In this document: one piece after another, positions 31,249 to 43,350 of the stretch
Numbering within the stretch: the first letter of the stretch is position 1
Layout: each line of letters opens with the position of its first letter
Source: Volvariella volvacea V23
Lineage: Eukaryota > Basidiomycota > Agaricomycetes > Agaricales > Pluteaceae
Assembly: GCA_000349905.1 (NCBI GenBank)
Contig: KB722744.1
Location: 792,716-856,715 of the forward strand
Reading direction: 5' to 3'
Length of the DNA: 64,000 nt
The notes under the pieces: generated by a model
Seen by the model: only the letters and a program-made list of their open reading frames with translations
Told to the model about the DNA's origin: nothing
The model's database searches: none
Program-made: the position numbers and the translations under genes

Positions 31249-32398
31249 CTACCACCGATACCGTCCATGATTATCAGCGTCCGCTATTCTTCTCATGTTC
31301 CCATAATTACCTGCATGGACATAATTTACTATCCGATTGGAGGTGTGGTAGTCCCCATCGACGTTCGTGATGCTAATTTTGCCGGTTGCACCAGCCAAAT
31401 TGACATTCATCTTAGCTGGTGCATTGTTGACCTGTGCATTATCACTGGCGACGGTGTCGTTATTGGTGGTGGTAGAAAATGACTTTGATACGACAACCGT
31501 AGGAGGTTGCAAAAGGGCACCATAGAGTTGCACCTGAGAAGGAGGCCTGCCTTGCTGGTGCTGCATCGTGGTGATAAACTCTTGGTTAATTCGTGATAAA
31601 GCTGAAACCAGCTGCCTGAGTTCTATGTGCGATTTGACCTATTACACATTTTGCGTCAGAAGAGAAGCGTATCGGATTCATAATTGTACCAACCCCAAAT
31701 AGGTCCAAAGAATGGCGAAGGTCGACTTCCAGTTGCTGAAGGGCTACTTTATCGTCGGAAGCATTAATCAATCTCGAGAACCAGCCTTGCTTGAGTTTGA
31801 CCTTGATCGCTTCTTTAATTCCATTTAATTTACTTTGTCGGATTGAATCAGCTCATTAATACAGTAGATGCGATGCCTTACTCAAGGAATATCAATAAAT
31901 CATCGCGTAGCTGGTCTTTGGTCTTATGGACTTTATTATCTCTGCCCTGGTGTTGCAGGCCTCCAACAATGACATATGTCACCTCACACACATGTTCTCC
32001 GAGCGCTCGGAACGCCCTTTTGTTACTTTTGGCATCCTATTAATCATCGAGTAGGAAATGAAAGTTTGAGTGAACAATAAGACTGCGGAGGAGCGAATAA
32101 TTACCTGGATGGTTTGGACAATGGACAGTGCTGCGCTAGCCACTTGATCGAGTCCAGGAATAGCAGAAAACTTTGATGCATCAATAAGTGCCTGAAGAAT
32201 TAGCGTAGAGAACCCCGGCAGCAATTCGAAGAGGGAGTTTTCCTCTGCTTTAATTGCGAGCGGCGCAAAGTCTGCTCGGTCATCCGGTATAGGATATTCT
32301 TCGGCACGGCTGCAAGCAGGTGTAATGGTTGCCTGGACAAGGGTGAGAGCTTGCTCGCGAGTCTCCCTTGGGGTCACATGAGTGGCGGGTGAGGTCAT
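31249..32398 (-). CDS. HeLo/MLKL-like helical bundle with C-terminal amyloid-like motif, paralogue 1 (325 aa)
   Basis: Exons 32398-32105, 32036-31882, 31832-31694 and 31638-31249 join in frame. Residues 1-58 are an extension not found in the other two paralogues. Then come SAIPGLDQVASAALSIVQTIQ, a helix with NKRAFRALGEHVCEVTYVIVGGL, a basic helix ending WFSRLINASDDKVALQQLE, and HSLDLFG. This matches the pattern of the four-helix MLKL N-terminal/HeLo-like domain found in fungal STAND and cell-death proteins. A Gln/Ser/Thr-rich linker follows. Residues about 282-310 carry two pseudo-repeats, ISITNVDGDYH and VNYVHAGNYGN. All exon junctions fall at the same places as in the paralogues at 34.6 and 39.3 kb. 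By analogy with HET-S, the helical part may act on membranes and the tail may transmit an aggregation signal; this is inference. It is the most diverged of the three. Confidence 0.75.
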
Positions 32399-32835
32399 AC
32401 AGGTCGAGATGAGCTGTGCGCGAGAGTAAGAGTGAGACGCTTTACTTGGACTGTTGTCCCTTTTATATCATGATGTGTGGGTGCACAGTGACAGCTGTGC
32501 CATAAACTGTTATTGTGTTCAGAACAGATCTACAACAGCCTTCTGTGGCGCTACGTATGAAAGCAAAGGAAACTGGAGCTGCATAATCGCTTAATATCCC
32601 AAGTTCTCTAAATAGTCACTTCTCGCACACTGCAAAACATCAGCGACTGATGTCGTTACTCATCAAGGCGCCTTTTCTAGCGCTTGTGCACTGTGTGCTG
32701 TAACCGATAGTTCCACACATGGAATAGAAATCACGTTGGCGGGGTGTACAGAGAAGAAAAGGCACCATCAAATAGCAAATAAAAGCGTCAATCTCTACAC
32801 GCCTCTTCACTCTCCCAATCATCAGCACCATCACC

Positions 32836-33673
32836 ATGCCGCGCACCGCTGAGACAGCCAGCTTCAAGGTGGGTACCATCTCCTGAGTTCACCATCGTAA
32901 TCGGTCTTAACCCCTACGGTGTCGAATAGCTCAACCATACCATGATCCGTGTTAAGGATCCTCAAGCTTCATTGAAGTTCTACACAGAGGTACATCGGCC
33001 ATATATAGTTTGCGCGTTGGATGCTAGACGTGGGCTCATGCGGTGCTGAACGCAGGTTCTGGGGATGGATCTACTTTCCGGTGAGTCTTCATCGCTTGCA
33101 GCGGTGCGCGATGCGTAAACACGGTGAATCTGAGGCGCCGTGGTTAGAGCAACGTTTCGAAGAGATGGGATTCACGCTCTACTTCCTCGCTTTCAACCAC
33201 GATGGTCGTGAATTGACGGCTGAGGAGAAGCAGGCCACTCGTTTCGTCCGTGAAGGCAAGTGTACCATCCCACCCCGTTACCCTCTTTTCAGGCTTCTAC
33301 CCTGACCGTGACCAATAACGTGGTTAACACACTCAAACACCCCCAACACTTGCAGGCGTACTCGAGCTCACACACAACCACGGCACTGAGTCGGATCCAG
33401 AATTCAAAGGGTATGCTAATGGAAACAGTGATCCTGGTCGTGGGTTTGGTCACATCGCCATTAGCGTCGATGACATCGACAAGGCGTGCGAGAGGTTTGA
33501 AAAACTTGGTGTCCCATTCAAAAAGAGGCCCAGCGAAGGGAAGATGAGGGATATTGCTTTCATTTTGGATCCTGATGGGTGAGTTATTTTCCTGCTCCCT
33601 GCGCTTGCTGTGTCGGGGCTCAATAACGCCTAGTTATTGGGTTGAAATCGTCACGGGCGTTTTGAAGCTGTGA
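32836..33673 (+). CDS. GLO1: Glyoxalase I (lactoylglutathione lyase), 162 aa
   Basis: Six exons (32836-32868, 32930-32989, 33056-33080, 33148-33255, 33356-33578, 33634-33673) join in frame. The protein reads [57 protein letters not shown] and FILDPDGYWVEIV. These are the two halves of the vicinal-oxygen-chelate fold with the zinc ligands His (HTMIRV), Glu (THNHGTE region), His (GFGHIA) and Glu (YWVEIV). The enzyme converts the methylglyoxal-glutathione hemithioacetal to S-lactoylglutathione in the cytosol. Length is that of the single-domain form, not the double-domain yeast enzyme. The intron at 33256-33355 begins GCAAGT, a GC-AG intron. Only this choice keeps the conserved [12 protein letters not shown] reading. 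Confidence 0.95.
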
Positions 33674-34590
33674 TCACGTTTCATGAATAGCTGTGATGGA
33701 AGTGTATGCATTTTTATCAAGGTGGAACAAAGCACAAATTCCGGGTTCATACCAGCAACACGTTCTTGAAAGCGGTAACAGTGCTGTCCCGTCTGTCGTC
33801 GGCCTAGAGTGGATATCTTGACAGCTTCCTGATAACCCAGAATGATTTGAGGCGTCTTGAGGTGCTGAAGGAGTCGTTAATACCCACCGCGGGCGGTGTG
33901 AATGGAGAGCTTAACTATTGATAGGCCAGGCTGTTTATAAGCCAAGGAGTTCTTTGAAAAATTCCCGAGGTTGACCGCGGCTCAATGGCCATCGTGGGCA
34001 ACATAGAGTTGTTAAAAGTAAATGCGCAGTCATGCCTTCTAGATAACGAGCGATACACGACAAACGCTAGACGTCCCAGCTCATGTAAGTACGAAGAAGG
34101 CATGTTTACGAGAGGCCAGAGCTTTGTACTTTGAGCATCCGCCGGAGCTGGACACTTGCTGTTTTCGTAACTGCGGAAGCATCAGCGTTCAATATTCAAT
34201 CAATCGGAGGAGAATAGCAGGGACTACGTGCCGAGAATACGTTTCGCTTGACAGTTCAAGCTCATGGCATAGCCTCACATCAATGGTCGGCTGCAGAACA
34301 AAAACTAGGCGTTCGTTTGGCGAAATCCGAATGCACCAATTTATGGGTACTGGCGCAGCATCAATTCAAATGCCCACCGATTCTCTCTTTCCCTATCAGT
34401 GTGTGACTCAATTACTATGTACAACGACAGTAACGCTCAAAACCGCAGGTATCATTTATTATTGATATCAAGTGAGCTCCGACGCTGAGACTGTACGATA
34501 GTACCAACTCGTCAGCCTCGTAGCCCACTCTATTACCATACAAGCGTATACATCTCAAAGATTCCATCCAACAATCCAACATGCGTTGCA
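33674..34590. other. Intergenic, no supported gene
   Basis: No exon structure or repeat is recognised between the stop of glyoxalase I and the stop of HeLo-like paralogue 2. Confidence 0.5.
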
Positions 34591-35589
34591 TCATTTGCCG
34601 GTATACACGACACTGTACGAATTCCCAGAATTGACGTTGGTGACCTTCTTGCTGCTATGCTTCACCTTGGAATTGCCCTGAATGTGATTAACAGTAACGG
34701 AACCACCGTTCTGGATGGATAATGCAAAGGTAGCGGGCAACATGGACCCATAGATATCCTTCGAGCGCGATTCCCTGGATTTGCCCTCTGAGACTTGTGC
34801 AATACTTTCCAAGAATTTCGTCTGCTCGTCGACCAATTTGGACACGAGAATCCGTAGCTCAATGTTACTCTTGAGCTAAAAAATAATGGTACGTAAGTCT
34901 ATCATTTGGATAAGGTTTGACAGAGAAAGGAATAGCTCATCGGGGAACTTTTTAAGTGGCGCAGGTGGCATCCAATAAGATGTCCGCGCCTGATAAGCAC
35001 CAGGCGCCGTATAGGCTCTGGTTGGAGATGAAAAACAAAAGCCACCCACCCCAAACTTTGTGAGTGCATGGTTGAGGGACTCACGATGTCCAGCGATAGC
35101 ACCCTTGTCCGCTTGATAGTTGAATGTCTTTGTGTACCATTTTCGTTTTTCTCGGTACTTCTTGATGAAAAGTTCAATCTTCTGCAAGTCACTGTGATGT
35201 TCATAGGGAACCGTCAGTATTTGGTCTCATATTAGGTGGGATAAGAATGGAGCGTACTCAAGCAATGCCCGAAGATCCGTCTCAATTTGGGACGTATATT
35301 GTACGCCCTTCCTTCCTTCATGTTGAAGACCCGTTATGATAATATACGATACTTCAGCAGTGTCGTTGGCCAAAGACTTAATGGCTTCTTTGTTCTCTTG
35401 AACGGTCTAAAGAATAGAGTGCGCCGCTGATGGCATCGGTGAGCATAGAGCCAAGAAGAGCGTCGGACTGACCATTGCTATGTCATAGATGGTAAGTGTG
35501 AGGCTGGCGACGGTGGAAAGGAGTGGAATAGGTGCCCAATCGCCAACATCTTTCAGTGTCCCAAGTACTATCGCAGGAAGGTCTGCCAT
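34591..35589 (-). CDS. HeLo/MLKL-like helical bundle with C-terminal amyloid-like motif, paralogue 2 (230 aa)
   Basis: Exons 35589-35473, 35406-35258, 35191-35050 and 34875-34591 join in frame. Helix 1 reads DWAPIPLLSTVASLTLTIYDI. Helix 2 reads TVQENKEAIKSLANDTAEVSY and leads into IIITGLQHEGR. Helix 3 carries KYREKRKWYTKTFNYQADKG, and the last includes HRESLNHALTKFG. This helix-loop order, with a Trp/Tyr and D-K-G turn, is the same as in MLKL/HeLo-like N-terminal bundles. The last exon opens SNIELRILVSKLVDEQTKFL and ends (residues about 192-228) with the pseudo-repeats VTVNHIQGNSKVK and VTNVNSGNSYSVV, separated by 17 residues from Gly to Gly. There is no nucleotide-binding, kinase or protease domain. 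The predicted role as a small cell-death or incompatibility effector is inference. Intron 3 (174 bases) is longer than in paralogue 3. Confidence 0.78.
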
Positions 35590-38500
35590 TTATTAGGGCT
35601 GGGAGTCCTCTCTGGCATTTATAGGCCTCGGGCTGTGACGCCAAATGAACCACGTGACCGCAGGAACCGGTGCTTAGATTGGTCAAAACAGACAACTAGT
35701 CAATACCCCACCAATTTCCGCCAGTCGTACCCCTGTCGTTTTAACCACTCCTTCCGCTTCATTGTCTCAATCATCGATCATTCGTCGATACCCACCAGCT
35801 GCTCTCAGACCTCAGATGTAAAAACGGGACAAGAAAGCGAAATGGGCATAGAGGGTGAATGTCCTTCATTGGTGTTCGTGAGCTGTGTTTCCTGTGGCCT
35901 TGGCTGTAAATGCACACCTATAGCCAAAGGCCAGGCTATGTGCTTGTAATCTGTTGGTCCATAGCAATAGTTCGATACACATGAAGAGACCATCGTTTTG
36001 TTGTTGGGCTACAAATGCATGGGATTGCAGGTATGTTGAAGACGCGCACCAACTCTATGGTCAAGTCTATTGGTTTGGGAAATGCAAGTGCAACCAAGTT
36101 CTCATCTTTTGGTCCTCTCATAGTTTACCCGGTTTTGGCTCTGTATCTTGCGCAATGCCTTAACGTACTGCATGTACCTTATCGCATGTCGACCAATTTG
36201 TATGTGAAGCGGATTAACTATTCCTCGTCGTTCTACGCGCAGACATGAGTCCCTCCTCAACCTTAAATGTCGTTGAGACAGTTAAAGTTGTGGCTTCTTA
36301 CCTGGCTCGCATCTTGCTTGGTAATCTCAAAGTAATCGTTCTACAAACGTCTTGACTCATCAATTACATTTCCAGAGTGCGTTAAGTCGTCAATGATGCC
36401 AGGGTCTTTCTTCACCTCCCCGGACCCCTATCGTGGACCTGGATGCTCTGCTTATCGAATTCTATGCGTTGTGATGCATTTTCACTTTGAAGGCTTATCA
36501 TATGGCGGTCGCATTTTAATCGTTCTTTACTACACTTTTGTTGAGTGAGCGATAAACACATAAGAATGCTCATCCTCCTTGCTTCTTTCACGTGATCACA
36601 GCACCCTTTATACATATTATAGGCTCATTCACATCCAGGTCATGGGCAGCAATCCCGTGTAGTTCCTTGTAAGCTCTCAAGGCATCAACGTATCCCCCAG
36701 TCTCGTTGCGACAAATCCTACTTTATTAGGGCACTGCCCGTTGGGCCCAAGGTCTTGACCGCGCCCTCAAGCGAGACCCCTCAATCCGTGCACCAATTAC
36801 TATGAGCACACAGCAGTGACGATGTGAATGTGGGTCCAGTACCGAGATGCCGCTTGGCCTAGCCCCAGTATCCATACCAGTAGTACCTTCCCTCCCCATG
36901 TTCTCCGTGGTTGTCTGTGCCAGAGAATGTTAAGGTTCTGTCCTTCTCCCGTTCCTGTTTCCACCGTTCCTTCACAGTCTCCCTTAATCGAGTTGTGTGA
37001 TGCTTTCATATGGGGCGGCTTATGCATGCAAGCCGTACTAAGGTCTGGTCGCTAAATTTGGTACGACGCACACGAGAGACCGCTTTGCATGCTTCTCATG
37101 CTGCATCAGACTGCTTGAGCTGTGAGTGTGTGGAGACTTTTTCGTCATTACGAAGTGGAGCCACAGCTCATATGCCGACTTTCAGGAAATAAGTAGGCAA
37201 AATTAATGAAATGCCATATCGGGAACCTGCAGACCCACTTTACATTTGCCGCATGTTGTATAAGACGTACTGTGTATATCTTTTTACGGCCTATAAATAC
37301 ATCGTCAAGGTTTTAGTCAGGTGGTCCTGCATCATGTCCTTTTTTACTAAAGGGTCTTTGGGTTGTTCAATTCCCCCAAAGTATTACTGGAGAGGGAGAA
37401 GAATGTATTGCACTGCGGCGGATCTTTTTAAGACGGCTTAACTTAGAACCTACCACTGCCACTCCGACGTTTGCTGAAAATCACCTCAACTCCTTTATGC
37501 TTTCATGCTCTAAGAGCGCGGCGTAAGTGGGTGTGGGTACCCTCCGATCCAATCTGGGATTCGCCAAATAAGTGAATCCCGTCAGCGTTTGCCCTTAGCG
37601 TGACAACCCGATGCGCTAGGATGCAGATTAGCTGCGTATCACGGCCAGCTACAGTGTGCTACGAGGCGGTGAACTATGGGAACAGGATGGAAGCCTGTCA
37701 CCAGGCTGCGTATCTATCCATTCGAAGTTCTAAATCAGAATATCTCAGGCCTGGATGACTCCATCCGACTCTGCCTTCGTGAGTACGGTATGCGGACATA
37801 GCCCTCAGGCATTGCCAAAACCGCGTAGATGCGCTCAGACCCAAGTCAGTCTACGCAAATTCGGATCTAGCCAGCATGGAAATGGCTATTTGGTGGTACG
37901 ACTTGAAAGTACTGAGTCAGGTGCCATGCTAAAAATACTTGGTAGTGTCATGTAGCCTCATCGAATGAGGCTTATACCATAGGCGGCCTCTAGCTACGCG
38001 ATTTACAGTTCTCCGTCTCTCTCGTCCTTCCTTGCTCCACATCGATGCACACCATCAGGTATGAAAAGAGACAATCGGAGGCGTGTTTGTGGGGCCTTGG
38101 GGATGCGGTGGGATGCTTTCTCAGCTCCTAAGGACGACCTTAAGCCAATGCAACCTGGGTAAAGCACTGAAAGTGCAAATGCCGCCAATGCGCTGTTCAA
38201 TATCAGTCCATCCACGAGACATCATGTTTGGTGCTCTCTCCTCCAGCTGGCGTAACCTCCATTTCTGGATTGCCGGAAATTTGTGAGGAAAAAAAGTCAA
38301 TGGCGCCAAATCCAATTCCCAATTCACAGCAGAACACTAAGTGGTATGTGCTAGATGATCGCTACCTTGAGGTGTAGTGTGATTTTTCTTGAAGTGTTTA
38401 ATAGGGATAAATATCGGAAAAACCTGGTACAGCACCTTATCACTACTGACGCAATGATTGCCCACCGATCTGCTGAAGACTAACATTATGTATTTGGGGT

Positions 38501-39334
38501 AATAAAGCATCCCTCCATCCCAGCACCACAGACGTGCCTATAAATCACAGGCTTTAAAATCGTAGATGATAGCATCGTCACACGTCAGGACAATTCAAGT
38601 TCGGGTGTTACCTCCGTATTCACCGTGTTGGCCACCCTCGGAGCTGTTGACAAAACATTGAACTTCTACATCGACAAATTTCACAGGCCATGTGGGATAG
38701 AGATGCAGATCATATATATATCCCACGGAACTTATTGACTTACTACCTGTAGCATGTACTTCCAGGTTGCTCAAGTAGTAAGCCGTCTCTTTCTAATTTA
38801 GGTGTCAAAAATCCCCCCTGTGTTTAGAGCGGCGCCTATCATCTTAACCAAGCACGTAAACTCGCATCTACCCGCAGTCGCCGCCAGGCTATTTGCGTTA
38901 ACATCACTAGCCGTTAGTTGATCCAGCTCCAAGTTCTACATCCAGCTAAACCCTTGCGACTCTTGTTGCGACTTCGAATTCCTTCCCATTTGAATGCCAG
39001 TCGGAACTGTTGCGTTCGGATAAAGACTGAGGTATGCCCTACACTAGCTACAATACCCATACCTCATCTGGCTTCGGGAAACCTACGGTGCGCTGTGAAC
39101 CTCCTTCGTTACACAACTAAATTAAGATATACAATTCGAGTTCAAAAATTTCGACAGTACATGTATATAATGAGCTAATCCGCCAAACCAGAGGTACCAA
39201 AACTGGTTCTTCGTGCCAGTCCAGTAGCCCAAGCGCCCGTAAGGGTGATCACTGTCGAAAAGGCGCTTGTATTTACGGAGTAACTGAACATGAAGGGTGA
39301 TAGCACACGACAAATGCTCGGCAAAAAGTTCCGA
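35590..39334. other. Gene-poor region, no supported gene
   Basis: 3.7 kb with only short frames. Several TATA-like words occur, but no exon chain, RNA gene or clear repeat boundary was found. A further decayed copy of the HeLo-like family was looked for by eye and not found. Confidence 0.45.
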
Positions 39335-40248
39335 TCATGCTACTCCAGCATACGTGAAAGTATATGAGTTTCCCGAGTTTATGTTTGTAACTTTCTTGCT
39401 ACTGTGCTTGACCTTGGAGTCTCCCTGTATGTGGTTGACTGTGACTGCACCGCCACTGTTCTGAATTGATATCCCAAACTTTGCAGGCAACATTGAACCA
39501 TACACATCTTTCGTAAGAGATTCTTTGGGTTTACCCTCTGAAGTCTGTGCTATGCCATCTAAAAATTTCTTTTGCTCATTGACAAGTTGGCCAACGAGCA
39601 ATCGGAGCTCAATATTACTTTTAAGCTAATTAAATAGGAGGACGAATACTGGGTTAATAATGCGCAAAGGGAGCCCCACTCAGCACGAAGAATGGCGTGA
39701 GCGTGTTTGAGTATCAAAAACACTACTCACCCCAAATTTTGCGAGAGAATTGTTGAGAGCCTCCCGGTGCCCAGCGATAGTTCCTTTGTCGGACTGGTAG
39801 TTGAGTGTTCTAGTGTACCACTTTCGTTTTTCCCTGTATCTCTTGACGAATGCCTCGATTTTGTGTAACTCCCTGTCACCGGTTTTCAGTAGAAAGTAAA
39901 GCGATGAGAACGAGGGGACATACTCTAATAGAAGTCGAAGATCTGCCTCGATTTGTGAGGTGTATTTAACACCATTCCTTCCCTCGTGTTGAAGGCCCGT
40001 TATGATGATGTACGATACATCGGTAGTGTCACGTGCCAACGATTTGACAGCTTCCTTGTTCTCTTGAACGGTCTTTAAATAGATAGCAGTGAGCTTGCAG
40101 TAGACATAGAGGAGCGTCTAAACGGGCTAACGGTTGCAATATCATAGATTGAAAGAGTGAGGCTAGCCACAGTGGAGAGGAGTGGGATGGGAGCCCAATC
40201 ACCGACATCTTTAAGGGTCCCTAGAATTATAGAAGGAATGTCAGCCAT
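39335..40248 (-). CDS. HeLo/MLKL-like helical bundle with C-terminal amyloid-like motif, paralogue 3 (232 aa)
   Basis: Exons 40248-40132, 40072-39924, 39872-39731 and 39625-39335 join in frame. The first three exons are 117, 149 and 142 bases, exactly as in paralogue 2. Key segments are DWAPIPLLSTVASLTLSIYDI, TVQENKEAVKSLARDTTDVSY, KRYREKRKWYTRTLNYQSDKG and SNIELRLLVGQLVNEQKKFL. The C-terminal pair is VTVNHIQGDSKVK and VTNINSGNSYTFT (residues about 197-228). Paralogues 2 and 3 are close at the protein level throughout, including the 5' leader, so they arose by a fairly recent duplication. There is no catalytic domain or signal peptide. It is on the same strand as the other two copies, about 4.7 kb from paralogue 2. 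Confidence 0.78.
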
Positions 40249-43200
40249 TTAGTATGGGTTGTCTGAATAATGGATAGGGACGCCATACCAAGGTATAAGT
40301 ACTCGGGGGAGTATGTAGATGCAGTACCTCGATCTGGTCAAGATCACGATCTCAAAACATAACTAAAATACCTTATTAGGATAATTTTTGCATCGGAGAT
40401 TCAAATCTAAACGCTCAGGGTTGTGTAGAATTTTAGGGATGGCGTATGTAGTTCCTTGAGGGCCCCTCGCACGTAAACACACCCTTAGAGAAGAATGGCC
40501 AGATAGCACACTTGTACCTCATACTATTGAAATTTTGCAATACAAGGTCATATATCCAGAGTATTTAGACATCGTACCGTAGGAGCATAAAGGCAAAATC
40601 AATGCTGCAGTCCGTAATCCTTACAGGCTTCAGTGTGCGTTTGCGACGTGCAACTCATACATAACTAGCATTGTACAGTGGGAAGTTAGAGTCATTGCAA
40701 TCCGACCATGACTTGTAGCACTGTTATAATTACTAGCTTTAATGGACGCGAGAGGGGAATGCCAAGTAGAAACTTCTTGCACTTAACATGTTACACTACT
40801 AAAAATGGCCGTGATGCATACAACTGAAACACTTGAGTCCGAACTGGGTCACTTAAAGCCTCATACATGAACCCCCTGCTCTATGATCCACCTGCTGTTA
40901 GAGGTTGACAACATCATCATTTCTTAGTGTGTGTTATACTAGTCCCTGTAGAATAGGCGTTCATTGATCATCTGCCACAATATTAGCGCCAATTAACATC
41001 TCACCCTTGGCTTTCGAGACACTCAACATTCGGGATTAGTTTCTCACTGAAGTTTCAAGTTCACGTAATGTCCCCTCCTCTCCATATACGCACTTTAGGG
41101 GCATTAGGCCTTAATGGCAGTTTTATCTATTGCTACTTGTCGCAAATCTTGAAGTAAGGCTACTCCAATGCATATTACTGTATTGAGCTTATTAGCACAT
41201 GCATCACCTGGAATGAGTCACGATGAAGTCCTCATGATAGTGACTGAAGGCAAGTTTATTTCTACGCTGTGATGAAGTATTCGGTTCCCCGCAACTTGAA
41301 CTGCCGTGTTGGAAATAGCATCCGAGTCAGTAAGCTTCACAGTAGGGGACAAGACTATAAGGCTACTATTGTACCACTAGCCGAGAGTACTATAGCCCCC
41401 TGAGTTTGCTGATGTACGGTTCATTAGTTCTATGGTCCCAATGGAGTAATTTCATTAAGCCCAATTCATTCCGGCTACTTGCAATCTATCTCACAAGACT
41501 AGAGGCCTTAACAATATCTGGTGGTAAACCATCTAGCGCTATGCGAGATGCTGTCACCCATAAAGTTATGTAAGCCTCATGTTCTCGAGGTCTCGTACAT
41601 GTTCTCTGAATTGTATTCTGATTTTCATTCAAGAAGACAGTAGGTATATAAGGGCCCAAGGCCCAAACCAATATCCTAACTTTCCGGTATTCTACCTTTT
41701 CTAGAAGCAGCCATTGCTCTGTTCGAGCACTCTCATGTTCTCAGCATTCGAATATTCGCTTCTCTATTCTATCTACTCATATTGATGTGCCGTCACGGAA
41801 AGGGAGGTTTGGATCCGTCCATACAGGGGTAAGGAATCTCTGATGTGTGAGTATACGCATACACTACCGTGCAAGCAATGGGTTCATACTACTTCCACGA
41901 TGCAACCCCAAGGCGCATTTACAACTTCAATGGTATGAATTACAACTCACTACACCTTCCAAGCCATTCACAACCCACATTTTCAGCTCTGTTGACTTCT
42001 TCCGACTATCATTACAGCTTAAAGACCGTTCCCTTTCGTCTGTCAAGTGAAACTTCATGGTTGCACCTGTCATCTAATTATATGATATAGGCTGCGCTCT
42101 TTCCCTACTTATCCTTCTCCTGCTTCAACCACTCTCCGGTCTCCATCGAAGGTCTGTCCTCTTGACTAGTTGAATGCATCAATAGGGCCTAATAGGATTT
42201 GGTGAATTTCTGACCATCGCAGTCAGTACATGTTCTGCATATTCCAGCAGGAAGACAACTAATTCCATGTATACTCTCACAAACATTACCTCTACTTTCA
42301 TCAAACAATTTAAAGGCTTAAATTCACGCATCAACTTAGAAAAACCTTGGCCTTGACCAGTCGAAATGTGGTTAGGTCCTATCACAACCCAGTGAGTTGG
42401 ATCTGCCGGCTACTATTCTCATTCATATCCCATGGACGCCATTTCTATTTACGCGGTTGTCACCTCGACAGGTGCTATGAAATAGGCATTGCAGTCATGC
42501 TATACCAAAAGGGTTCAGTACCAAAAAGGGTTCAGGAGTTGCACTGCGCAAAGATTTGACATCCGACGTCGCTTGCGCCGGTTTACATATCTGCCCTCTT
42601 CACCAGGTTGTACTCGTACCGACACAGTTCACTATTCATGCTGTCCAAGTTTTCATCTTTCAACAAGGATGTGCCGCCTGCCATGGCATCGCATCGCACA
42701 CAACTGATTCAAGGGCGAATGCTTGATTCTAACGGTATTTGATCATCCCCACAATCCTGAGCTGCATCAACACTGCATCGTATTCGGAAGTTATGAGGAA
42801 AGATTGAAAAAATCCCGTAAAGCAATGTAGTTACAAGTCGGAGTTGTTCAGGGACCGACGCATCAATTAAGTAAGTATTTCTAAGTGAATTCGCACTGGC
42901 ACCCTACTGCCGGGTTTCAAGCTTAGGTCTTAAGCTTTAAATCACCGCGTATGAGAGATTGAGTAAAGAAGGTAGCCATACTTGACAATGGCGTTGATGG
43001 TCGGCATTGGAAAGTAGCACCTATCGGCGGGTTTCTAGCCACACTGGTTTACATTTCCAACTACTAGTATGACAAAGTGATAGAGGACAACCGTCTCTTG
43101 TTTCCTGCTCTCCCTTTGGAACAATCGTATAGGTATAGTTCCTACAATCCTGGTTGGTAAGGTGCTTGTTCGCAACTTGAACTACCAAAAAGCAATGAAG

Positions 43201-43350
43201 ATTAATGCCACCTGCGCTGCGGGTGGCGTTGCAGCTCAACTACTGCCATAAAGTTCATCACACAATGCAATTTAGCGAAACTCACGAAAGCTGACGCTTG
43301 CAATGCTCGAGCTGCTCCAAACCCATTTCCACAAACGCGAGCCCAGTCAG
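40249..43350. other. Gene-poor region, no supported gene
   Basis: 3.1 kb without exon structure. A TGTTGGAA word at 41309 followed by a TATA-like tatataagg near 41646 is suggestive of LTR-derived sequence, but the other end could not be defined. Confidence 0.45.

Noticed and set aside
41309..41800. Possible LTR starting TGTTGGAA with a TATA-like sequence near 41646
   Set aside because: No matching 3' end, no target duplication and no second copy in the window.
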